DNA of 64,000 nucleotides from Hydra vulgaris (Eukaryota; Cnidaria; Hydrozoa; Anthoathecata; Hydridae). The DNA is taken from contig NC_088921.1 of the NCBI RefSeq assembly GCF_038396675.1, positions 20,655,001-20,719,000 on the forward strand, in the 5' to 3' direction. The translations under genes were made by a program, and so were the position numbers. Shown piece by piece: positions 20,714 through 29,948 of the stretch; position 1 is the stretch's first letter, and every line of letters starts with the position of its first letter. Below the pieces are notes generated by a model. It did not search any database. It worked only from the letters and a program-made list of their open reading frames with translations, and was not told the DNA's origin.

Positions 20714-22812
20714 ATGTTGTATTAAACTATATTTTAGTCCAAGGCTTCAGAATGCAGAGTTGTTTTATATTTTTAATTTTTCTTTTAATTGTTTTATATT
20801 TTTATTTTGTTTTGTTACTTTTATATTTTTATTATTGCTTATATATTTTTTTCCAAGTTTAATAATGTTTATAAGTTAACTCTTTGATGCGACATTAAAA
20901 CATCATAACATTTTTTACTTAGTGATTTTTTTGTTGTTTTGTTAAAAGTTGTTTTTTTGTTTAATGTCGATTTTTATTTTTTTGCTTTAGGTGTTATTTT
21001 TTACTCTCTTGGCTTAATGCGTTTGTTTTTTAAAATTACATTTTTCTTGTTTTTTATCATGATCTTTAATATATTGAAAAAATTCCTTTTTTCATTGTTT
21101 CCATTCTGCTCTTTTGCAAGCAATATATTTTTTCTTTTCATTTATATCTGCGGTATTGATGTTAAAGTTTTTAAATTCTTTCGTATTAAATGAATATATT
21201 TCACTGGAGTCTATTTGTTCGAAAACAAGTGGTGTAATTTTTCCTATTTTTTTTTCGAGATCTTTGGTTGCCTTATAGTTTTTCATTTTGGCAGTCTTAT
21301 ATTGTTGCCATTCGAGTTTCTTGAAGGCTTTGAATTTTTGTAATTCTTCTTTGCTACAGGTAAGTCAGTCAAAATTTTTAAAGGTCTTTCAGTTATAATT
21401 GACTTTGTCTATATGTGACATTTGTCTATACTCTTTAGGTATTTCCACTCTATCCAGATTGTCATCTTTTTTGCTAAAAAGTTCTTTCTCACTTTGACCA
21501 TCAGCATCTTTACTCTTTGCTATATCACTGACTTTACTTCTATCCTATTTATTATTATTTTTATATCTTTCATCGACTTCGCTATTATCTTCACCGTTTT
21601 TACTATTTTTGTTTTCGTTTGCTGCTTGAAGTTCTATAGTTTCTCCTGTTTCTATAGTTTCTACTGTTTCTATAGTTTTTATTTATATTTCTAAATTCTT
21701 CTCATGTTCTTCCGTTTCCTTTTCTACTCCCTTATCCTCGATCGTTTGAAATAATATTTTGATTTTGTGTTCCTACAGATGGTATAACTAGGGGAATGCT
21801 ACTAGTTGACTCGCAAACATCTTTGTCTTTACTTTTCTGATTCGTGTTTACTTTGTTTTGTGGCCTTCCCACATCTTTTTTGCCGTTGTAGATTGTCCTA
21901 ACCTCATACCCATTCAGGTTTATAAACCTTAGGATTGATTTTTTTCTAATTTGTCCATAATCGCAACTATGATACCGGAGTAATAGATCGTTTTGTTCCT
22001 TGGTGTTTTTTTAAATATAGGTTTAGTTCTAATATGCTTTCCCTTTCCGAGCTGCTCTAGAAATTTACCAGCAGGAAAATTACTTTTTTTAATTGGTAAA
22101 CCTAGGATGGAAACAGTTACCTTTTTACTAATGTTTCTCGACGGTGTAGATTGGTAAACTTGGTGGTTTACACCATTATTATTTATTCCTTTTGCAAGAA
22201 TTGATTCTTTAATTTTTTCATTTTTTATCTCAATAAAAGAGCCATTACGGATTTGTTGATATCCGCATAGGTATTTCTTAAATCTGGCCTTTTCAATAGC
22301 AACTAAGAAATCGTCGTCGTTAATTTTAGCGTTTACCTTACTTAAAAGAGAATTATTTAAGGCGCTATAGTCGTATGTGTTATTGTTATTATTTGCAGCT
22401 TGTGCATAGGTCTTGTTTGCAGCTTGCATATAGCATTTGTTTTGGGCTGTAGCAGCTACTATTTTAGTATCTATTTCCATGGTATTTCTTGTGTCTAAAA
22501 GTAACATGGTAAAAATAGTACTAAACTGTATATATTATTCCCTCAGTCATTCAGAGACCAGTAGACCTCTAAAGAGGTCCATCCAACCTCTTTATAAAAC
22601 TCACACACTCTAATTAACTCACTAAGATCTACGATCTGTAACAAAATCTCAACCACTCAATAATAACTAAAAGTCCGGAGACTTTAAAAAAAAAAAAACA
22701 CACAAACTTGCAACCCGTGGAGGGGGCAAGGTATAACTCACAAACACTCAGAAGGCCAGTAGACCTTCTTTATACAAATTAGGATCGTTAGCTCGCCTAA
22801 TTAAACTAAGAT
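20675..22812 (-). mobile_element. ORF1-only element E1 (2.1 kb)
   Basis: It runs from U2 nt 47 (22813) to a poly(A) of about 38 bases (20675-20712). The 5' UTR (22508-22812) has the U2-like segment ACCTTGCCCCCTCCACGGG (22710-22735). One long ORF1 with its special C-terminal domain fills the body. The 3' UTR (20713-21010) has GTCGCATCAAAGAGTTAAC and the tail GAAGCCTTGGACTA. No endonuclease or RT sequence is present in any frame. Confidence 0.85.
21012..22507 (-). pseudogene. ORF1 with extra C-terminal domain, element E1
   Basis: It starts MLLLDTRNTMEIDTK at 22507. It has KTYAQAANNNNN (about residue 30), the core LNNSLLSKVNAKIND to GYQQIRNGSFIEI, and KVTVSILGLPIKKSNFPAGK to YYSGIIVAIMD. A frameshift at 21929 is followed by INLNGYEVRTIYNGK and a Lys/Asn-rich middle. 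The C-terminal domain (about 21390-21012) reads CSKEELQKFKAFKKLEW, SSEIYSFNTKEFKNFN and ACKRAEWKQ, then a stop, and KKEFFQYIKDHDKKQEK. C2 and F have the same C-terminal pattern. Function unknown; it is absent from all two-ORF elements here. Confidence 0.8.
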
Positions 22813-22859
22813 AAGAACAGATACTACACTTGATCTTAGCCATTAGGCCGAGAAGCGAT
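22813..22859 (-). ncRNA. U2: U2 snRNA gene, 5' fragment nt 1-47
   Basis: Perfect local consensus including AAGTGTAGTATC, cut after GTTCTT by E1. It is the last minus-strand U2 start of the left block. Confidence 0.97.
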
Positions 22860-22940
22860 CGCTTAAGCTATCGTACTAATTCAAACAACAAGTACATTGT
22901 TGAAGACGGCGTCAGTCCGACTATGTCTGCAGTGTTAGTT
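22860..22940. promoter_or_regulatory. 81-bp head-to-head U2 junction
   Basis: This is all that separates two divergent U2 5' ends. It keeps the plus-strand proximal promoter (TACATTGTTGAAGACGGCG, then TCCGACTATGTCTGCAG). On the left it meets the minus-strand U2 directly, creating the palindrome AAGCGATCGCTT at 22854-22865. The minus-strand gene therefore has no normal promoter. Confidence 0.85.
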
Positions 22941-22987
22941 ATCGCTTCTCGGCCTAATGGCTAAGATCAAGTGTAGTATCTGTTCTT
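22941..22987 (+). ncRNA. U2: U2 snRNA gene, 5' fragment nt 1-47
   Basis: Perfect consensus from ATCGCTTCTCGGCC to GTTCTT, cut by C2; the remainder lies at 25420-25544 with nt 36-47 duplicated. Confidence 0.97.
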
Positions 22988-25419
22988 GATTTTAGTTTAT
23001 TAGGACAAGCTAATGATCCTGACGCTTATATAAAAAGGTCTGTTGGCCTTTTGAGAGTTTTGTATTTTTACCTTGCCCCGTCCGTGGGTTGCCTAGGAGA
23101 GTGTCTTTAAAGTCTACGAGCTTTAAGTGTGTAAAAAGCGACTGAGAGTTTGTAGAGGTCGTAGACCTCAGTGTGTGATTTTTAGAGTAATTTTGAGTAT
23201 AGTAGCTCAGGTTAGGCTTCATATAGAGGTCGACTGGCTATAGAGTGACACGCGAGTTTAATGGAGCGACTCAGAGATTATTATATGCGTTTAGTATTTT
23301 ACTATGTCAATATAAGAATCGAAACAAACCATTGAAATAGATACTGTAACAACGGCTGTTCCAATGCCCTTTAAAAGTTATGCACAAGCTGCAAATAACA
23401 TCTCTGCACATGATGCAATAAATAACATAATAAGCCACAATAACGCGCTAAAAAACACTATCTTATGCAAACTAAATACTAAATATAGTGATTTTGACAT
23501 ACTATCAGCTATCAAAGATGCTGGTTATCACCAGTACCTTTACGGATTTCAACAAATACGCAACGGCTCTACTATTGAAATCGTCATGAAATCGAACAAA
23601 GCCAAACAAACGCTTCTCGACAAAGGCCTAAAAATAAATAATGTAAGACATCAATTTTCTAACTCAACCCCGACTAGAAACATTAGTAAAAGGGTTACTA
23701 TCTCTATCCTTGGTCTACCTATAGAAAAAAGTGGCTTCCCTGCCGGTAAGATCCTGGAAGAGCTAGGCTACGGCAAGCATGTAACAACTAAACCCATCAT
23801 CAAACGAACACCTAAAAGGAAGACTTCATATTACTCAGGTATTATAGTTGCAGTTATGGAAAGCATACTTATACCAGTTCCTAGACTAATTAATTTGAAG
23901 GGATACGATAACAGGGCAATTTATACCGGACTGGAAGATACAGGAATTCAAGCTCTTAACACAACTAAGACACCTAGAGCACCACCTTTAGATATTCCGA
24001 TTGAAGTAACAACAAATTAAAACCAAGATGTTAGAAATGAAAAACATGCAAAGGAAGCCATCGAAATTAACGAAAATATACAAAGAAAGATAACAAAACC
24101 AATAGCAGACCCAACATTAAAATTAGAACAAAGTAAAAACCTCATACCCGAAGAGAAAAAAAACATAAATGAAAATGATGAAGATGACGAAATTGAGGAT
24201 AAAGTAGATATTTTCAATGATAAAGGAAGTAAAGATAAGGATAATGAAAACGAGGTTGATGATGAACAAGACGAAAAGGGAGAAATCAAAGAGGATAACG
24301 ATGAAAACGACGGTAAAGAAGATGATAGCAATGGGAATGAAAGTGAAGATATTAAATTTGAAGACAACGATAGTGAAGAAAATGAATTGGAGAGCGTTGG
24401 GAATGAAAGTGACATTAGCAAAACCGAAGAAAACAATAATTAAGAAAACGATGATGATATCGAAGAGAATTTTAGTAATGAAGACAAAGAAGCTAAGGCA
24501 TGTATTATGGAAAACGAAATTAAGAAATACAAATTTGAAGAGGACGAAACCATTAACACAATAGACATACCAAAAGAGTTTTACCATCAGTCCCATATTG
24601 AAAAGGTTTCTAATAATTGGAGACAATTCAAAAAACTTTGAAAGACTGCACCAAAGATGAATTAAATAAATTTAAAGCTTTTAAAAAGCTTGAGTAGGAC
24701 GAATATGAATTAGCCAAGGAAACCTATAATAACATCGATGAAAAAAAACAAAAAACCAAATAATATCTTATGACTTTAAAAGAATGGATTCAGTAGATAT
24801 GTATGCCTACAATATAAAGAATTTCAAATATTATGACAAAACAACTGTAAGCGCTCTCGAAAGAGTTAGATACACTGTATGCAGAAAAACGGAATGGGAA
24901 CAGCGAAGAAGGGAATACTCTGTACTTGATGAAGACCATGTAAAAAAGCAGGAGGAACAAAACATAAAAAAACAAATTTATAAAAAAAGAAAAAAGGAAT
25001 TGTCATCACTAACACCAGATTTTAAAATAATACAAAACTAAAAGATTTATAAAATCTCATAAAAAATTTTTTTTTGAAAAAAAAAAAAAAATAGCTATTA
25101 AAATAATATTAATTCAAAATATAAAGTTAGGTTGACATTTAGATTAGGTAACATCTAAGAGTGACTGGCTGTATAGCCTGACAATAAAAAAAAGTGCTAA
25201 AAAGTCACATCCAAGAGTTACTTTTTAAACTCTTGATTACTCAGTAAAAATATAAAACATTACGACAAAAATAAAAAGATAAAACTATAAAACAAAATAT
25301 AAAACCATAAAATTATAAACAGAATTAAAAAAATTAAAATTACAACTGTCTTCTAGTGCCTTGGACTCGGAAGTAGTTAAAAACAAAAAAAAAAAAAAAA
25401 AAAAAACAAACAAACAAAA
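22988..25419 (+). mobile_element. ORF1-only element C2 (2.4 kb)
   Basis: The 5' end GATTTTAGTTTATTAGGAC directly follows U2 nt 47; a 3' poly(A)-rich tail (25384-25419) precedes U2 nt 36. The 5' UTR carries TTTTACCTTGCCCCGTCC (23066-23096), close to U2 nt 131-158. The body is one ORF1 with an acidic middle and a C-terminal domain; no RT or endonuclease occurs. The 3' UTR (25042-25383) has GTCACATCCAAGAGTTAC and the tail TTCTAGTGCCTTGGACTC, both shared with LINEs D, L or B2. Confidence 0.88.
23304..25041 (+). pseudogene. ORF1 with acidic middle and extra C-terminal domain, element C2
   Basis: The ancestral ATG is 23304 (as in C3 at 53597), but codon 4 is TAA; the next ATG (23364) opens a clean 218-codon stretch with PFKSYAQAANN, LKNTILCKLNTKYS, GFQQIRNGSTIEIVMKSN, RVTISILGLPIEKSGFPAGK, YYSGIIVAVME and RAIYTG. 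After a TAA (24018) the same frame continues as a strongly acidic Asp/Glu/Asn region to about 24580, broken once (24440). The C-terminal domain (24590-25041) has SHIEKVSNNWRQFKKL, KFKAFKKLE, MDSVDMYAYNIKNFK, CRKTEWEQRRREY and a Lys-rich end. It probably encoded one protein of about 575 residues. The C-terminal domain is unassigned. Confidence 0.85.
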
Positions 25420-25544
25420 GGATCTGATCTTATCAGTTAAATATCTGGTACGCCGGCACAGTCCGGCTCATATATTAATCTGATTTTTGGCATTAGGTCA
25501 TGGGATCATAGGTTCATCTTGCACTACTGCTGAGCGCGGCCCAG
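25420..25544 (+). ncRNA. U2: U2 snRNA gene, 3' fragment with 27-nt deletion
   Basis: Starts GGATCTGATCTTATCAG, keeps stem-loop II and the Sm site, but jumps from ATAGGTTCATCTT to GCACTACTGC, losing the 3' side of stem-loop III and the 5' side of stem-loop IV. Confidence 0.92.
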
Positions 25545-25723
25545 ATTGAAAATAAGAAAAATTATTCACTTTCGGGGTGTCCAACATCGCAAATGGTCTC
25601 AGCTGCTGCTGATGATGCTGCTGCTGATGATGACGACGACGAAAATGATTAGACGTACTAATTCAAACCACAAGTACATTGTTAAAGACGGCGTCAGTCC
25701 GACTATGTCTGCAGTGTTCAGTT
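25545..25723 (+). promoter_or_regulatory. U2 array spacer / U2 promoter (179 bp)
   Basis: Complete plus-strand spacer from GATTGAAAATAAG to CAGTGTTCAGTT, directly upstream of the U2 start at 25724. It holds GCTGCTGATGATG triplet runs and no gene. Confidence 0.75.
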
Positions 25724-25751
25724 ATCGCTTCTCGGCCTAATGGCTAAGATC
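25724..25751 (+). ncRNA. U2: U2 snRNA gene, 5' fragment nt 1-28
   Basis: Perfect nt 1-28 ending AAGATC, cut by A2. Its expected 3' half follows the A2/F stack at 31795. Confidence 0.96.
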
Positions 25752-25796
25752 ATCTTTTTGATATTAGTCATCGGGACAGCGATTTTCTTTTTTTAG

Positions 25797-26898
25797 ATGT
25801 GTAGCAACGCGAGTTTTACGATTCCTGAATCCTTGGATGAGATATACGCTAACCTGCTGAAGAAGAAGGAGGGAGGATGCAGCCGGTCAAGAAAATGTCG
25901 AATTTCGGATGGACTACAGCACAGATAAAGGCGAGATGGACGAATCCGAGTGCAACGCGAATGAAGAGACGAGTCGAGAAGACATCGACGTTGTAACAAA
26001 CAATATAAAACCGAGGAGCTACGCGAATGCTGCCTCAGCTAATCTAAATGTGGAAGATTTTCGCCCACAGCTGAAAAATACGCTAGTTTGTAAGCTACAA
26101 GTACGAACGACAGTCGCCGAGATTCTTCGCGAAATGGAAAAGAACGATTAAGACGAATATTTGGAGGGGATCTAGCTGATTCGCGGAAGTACGATGGTTG
26201 AGGTAGTAATGAAAACTGATCATGCCAAACACGCCCTATTCGAGCGGGGATTAAATATCGGCGGATTTCACCATAAACTTAGTAACTCCACTCCGAACAG
26301 AATGCCGTCAAGGAGAACAACGGTGTCAATTCTTGGCTTGCCCCTTGAAGCCAAAAATTTTCAAGTTGGAAAAGTGCTGCAAGAAATGGGTTACGGCAAG
26401 CATCTATCGACAAGACCAGTTATTAAACGAACGCCTACGAAAGGTACCCCGTATTACTCGGGTATACTAGTAGCAACTATGGAGGATCTTCCGTCCCCCA
26501 TACCTTATTTTATCACGATCAGGGGTTATCGAGTTAGAGCAATCCATACAGGACAGCCCGATAGATCTCCACGAAAGAAGAATGACGAAGAGCCGATAGC
26601 TGAACCAACTCCGGAAAAAATAGAAGAGATAGAGACGAACGCGGTAGGAAAATCAATTGCCGAAGCAACCATCGAGATCGAACTAAAGAAGGTAGTTGAG
26701 TAGATTGTTGAGGAGCAAAAGATCGAGGAAGAAACAACGGTGAGGAGGAAAAGCGAAAACGAGGACAACAAGGCTGAAGACGTAGAGATGACAGAGCAGT
26801 CGAAGAATAAAAACAAACGAAAAACCAAAGAAGAGAAAGAAATGGACCATTCAAAGAGGGTATCTAAAGACAGAACAGAAAAAGACAAACATGGGTAA
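25797..26898 (+). pseudogene. ORF1 of A2 (frameshift and stops)
   Basis: ATG at 25797 reads MCSNASFTIPESLDEIYANL, then shifts frame before FRMDYSTDKGEMDES (25903). RSYANAASANLN, LKNTLVCKLQ, then two stops (TAA at 26149 in NDxDEYLEGI and TAG at 26176). The second half (26194-26703) is clean: VEVVMKTDHAKHALFERGLNI, TVSILGLPLEAKNFQVGK, YYSGILVATMED and GYRVRAIHTGQP, followed by a TAG at 26701 and a Lys/Glu-rich tail to TAA 26898. It matches A1 over its whole length and shows the full C-terminus that A1 has in another frame. Confidence 0.87.
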
Positions 26899-27091
26899 CG
26901 TACGTTTTCTGTGTATTTTTTCTTTATAATTTTTTTTTTGAATATTTTTTATGATTGTAAGATGCATAAGTTTTACCCTCCTTTTAAAATCTCCTGAAAA
27001 ATAAGAGTGCGCCGCTTTTAGTTTGTTAACATTTGTTCTTTTTGAAATTCTTTGAACTCGCGCTAATCTTTTGTTTGCTTTTTTGAAAAAA

Positions 27092-29290
27092 ATTGGCGGT
27101 TAAAATTTTAACTTTCAATGTTAACGGTCTCAATGATGACAACAAAAGACGAAAAGTAATGCGTTTTTGCGAAAGTCAAAAATATAATATTTGTTTACTG
27201 CAAGAAACGCACAAATGTCGTTTATGGACAATAAAAATGTCGAACAATGGACTAAGGAATGGCGAAACTTAACAAATGGAAAATCTCTTTGGAGCAATCT
27301 AACCCAAAGAGAGTGCGGAGTCGCTTTTTTAACAAAAAACGATATTGAAATCAAAGAAGAGACTCAAGATAAAAGCGGACGAATTATTGCGGCTAACTTT
27401 TCTGTTAATAAATTAGATTTTAGAATAATAAACATATACGGTCCTAACGTACCGCAAGAAAAAATATATTTTTTTAGAACTTTAGAACGACATGCGCGTA
27501 AATGCTATACTCTTATAGTATTGGGAGATTTTAATATGGTTCTAAATCCTGTCCTGGACAGGCAAGGTGGCGATCGTTTAAACAAAAATAACACTCTAGG
27601 TAGTAAGAATTTGCAAAATTTTTTTCGAAAAATATAATCTAGTTGATCTCTATAGAGAAAAATACCCTCTGAAATTAGAAGTTACTTTTGAAAAACCTGA
27701 CAAAACTTTTAGGAGCAGGATAGATCGAGTATACATTTCTTTAGATGCGACAGTTCAAAGCGCGTGCAAAATTTTAAAAGCGGGGGTGAGTGACCATAGC
27801 CCGGTTTTGTGTGCAATCGAGATTAAAAAGTCGAGCGCTAGAGGACCGGGTTACTGGCACTTAAACACCGATATCCTGAAAGATGCGGAATTTAAACAAA
27901 CTTTAACGCGCGAAATAGATTGCATGAAATTAACTAAAAATGTTTATCAGAATCTTAATTAATGGCGGGACATCGCTAAAACCAAAATCAGAGATGTCGC
28001 TGTGCAGCACGCAACAGAATTAAGCGAACAAAAAAAGCGTAAGATAACAATTTTGAAGAATGAAATTGAAGCTGAAAAAATAAAGTAGAAACGATCAAGG
28101 ATAAAGTAAACAAACTTCAAAAACAATTGCAAGAGTTTGAAAATGTGGCGGGCGTATTTGTGAGAACAAAACAAATTATAGTGGAGGAGGGAGAGATTCC
28201 CTCCAAAGCTCTTTTTCAAATAGAAAAAATTAACCAACGCAAAAAAAAATCAATGACATAAGGTGCGGCGATTTTCTTTAGAGCGAAACAAAAAACATTC
28301 AAAAAACAATAAGAAATTTTTATGAAGATCTTTACAAAAAACAACGCGTAGACAAGGAAAAGGGAAACCTTTTCCTCGAAAACTTTGCGAAACCGCTAAC
28401 TGATAATGAAAACGGTTTTTTAAATATCCAACTTAGCAACGCGGAATTACCCTAAAGATAAAACACTTGCTCTGCTGGAGAGAAAACCTAAGCTGTCACG
28501 AAAGCCTCTTTCTCTAAAAATATTTTTTAGCTAATCTTTGACCGCCCTGGCGAAACACAAATACCCTCAGTGGTCTTTTTTAGCCCAAAACAACTTTCCA
28601 AAGTCTTTAAAGGAGCATCCCTTCTATTACAAAGATGTTATAGAGACCCTGCGAACAAATTCGTCTATTTTACAGCTTAGCCAAAAAACAACAAAGAGCG
28701 TATACCTTTTCATAGCGACCCACAATCAAAACGAAAATATCGCCAAAACGCAACATAAATGGGAAGTCATATTTCAAAAAGTTTTGCCGTGGAACATTAT
28801 TTGGAGGCGAAATTTTTATTCTTACGCGCAAGGGCCGTGTCAAAATACGCAACGGCGGATCCTTCACAATATAATCTCGACTAAGCAAAAAGTGTACGCA
28901 TGGCGAAAAAATCGCGGGCGAGGGCAACCAAATTGCGATGTATGTAACAGGGTCGAAACGACACTGCACCCTTTCATAAATTGTAAAGCAGCCAAAACAG
29001 TTTGGAGGTATTTCAAAAGTATATATGAAAAATTAACAAACAATGCTTTTAACACAATCCACGCCGTTCTTTTAATTGACACGGAGGCTCCTTTACAAAA
29101 TAAAAACACTGAGAAATTATTAACAACAATTACAAATATAATTACTACTAAATTGTGGAGGGCTCGGAGCTTAAGAACCAAAGCAAACAAAAACGTTACT
29201 CCTCTTAAAACAATAGAAGTTATCAAAGGAGAGATAAAATACCTTTGGAAACTAAAATACAACAAATTTTAGCGCGAAAACGATGTAGAA
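27092..29290 (+). pseudogene. ORF2 of A2: endonuclease and C-terminus, RT deleted
   Basis: The start codon is lost (ATTGGCGGTT for ATGGCGATT). Endonuclease landmarks are TFNVNGLND, LLQETH, RIINIYGPNVP, LGDFNMVLN and VSDHSPVL, so all catalytic positions are still readable. GPGYWHLN and the linker follow to NAELP (28452), and the next codons are LKIKHLL of the C-terminal region: the whole RT has gone. The C-terminal stretch 28538-29272 (244 codons) is clean and includes LPWNIIWRRNFYSYAQGP and the CCHC finger NCDVCNRVETTLHPFINC. Multiple other stops and shifts occur upstream. Confidence 0.87.
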
Positions 29291-29419
29291 AAATTTCACA
29301 ACCTATTTTCGATAAACAACGCAATAAGTATGGCGAGCGAGCAGGATTTATTTTTTACTTTTCAATTAGTACTTCTTTGCCATTTTCTAGACAACACGCC
29401 CTTTTCGTCCCATTTCCCG

Positions 29420-29936
29420 ACGAATATGTCCAAAAGACCCCGATGGGTCCGGAGGATGTATACTTTTATTTTAAGGACGTGGTGTAATACCCACGTTTAT
29501 ATATTTTAAACTACGATAATTTGTTGTTATTCTTTGTAAAAATTAATAAAAGGTTAAATTACTAACGATTATGTAAATTTTCAATGTACAACGAATATGT
29601 CCAAAAGACTCCGATGGGTCCGGATGATGTATGTTTTTATTTTAAGGACGTGGTGTAATAACCACGTTTATATTTTTTAAACTACGATATTTTGTTGTTA
29701 ATCTTTGTAAATATTATATTAAAGGTTAAATTACAAACGATTATGTAATTTTTCAATGTACAACGGATATGTCTAACGGATCCCAGTAGATCCTTAGGAT
29801 GTATGAATTTGTTATAAAGGCATGGGGTAATAGCCTCGCTTATATGTTATAAATGCAATATTGTGAATTTTTTATATAACGAAATTGTAAATTCTTCTAT
29901 AACGAAATAAATGTGCAAGAAAAAAAAAAAAAAAAA
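29420..29936 (+). repeat. A2 3' UTR tandem hairpin modules (about 172 bp x 3)
   Basis: Units begin near 29421, 29592 and 29764. Each has GAATATGTCC, a GACCCCGATGGGTC-type hairpin, GGATGTAT, then ACGTGG-TGTAATAC-CCACGT (stem with GTAATA loop) and TTTATAT. The third is the most diverged and abuts the poly(A). Confidence 0.8.
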
Positions 29937-29948
29937 GTATCTGTTCTT
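29937..29948 (+). other. 12-bp U2 remnant (nt 36-47) between A2 and F
   Basis: GTATCTGTTCTT sits between the A2 poly(A) and the F 5' end. Confidence 0.87.

Larger units (their letters stand above)
25752..29936 (+). mobile_element. Family A LINE copy A2 with RT deletion (4.2 kb)
   Basis: Starts ATCTTTTTGATATTAG as A1 does, has the 5' UTR box GGGACAGCGATTT (25773-25785), ORF1, ORF2 and three 3' UTR modules, and ends in a 16-base poly(A). The stretch 26899-27090 between the ORFs is AT-rich with no gene. The RT domain is deleted near 28453. Confidence 0.88.

Noticed and set aside
22813-22987. Possible intact U2 genes on both strands
   Set aside because: Only nt 1-47 are present on each side; element 5' ends begin directly after GTTCTT.
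24021-24442. Acidic ORF in C2 as a separate host gene
   Set aside because: It is in frame with the ORF1 of C2 after a single stop, and E1 has the same order of parts, so it is the middle of the element's ORF1. The 115-codon ORF at 24217-24564 is another frame of it.
25546-25740. Small ORFs of the MKIRKI/MMLLLMMTTTKMIRRTNSNHKYIVK type
   Set aside because: They are translations of the U2 spacer and U2 start, repeated wherever a spacer occurs (12060, 15940, 60879). The triplet-rich spacer has no coding evidence.
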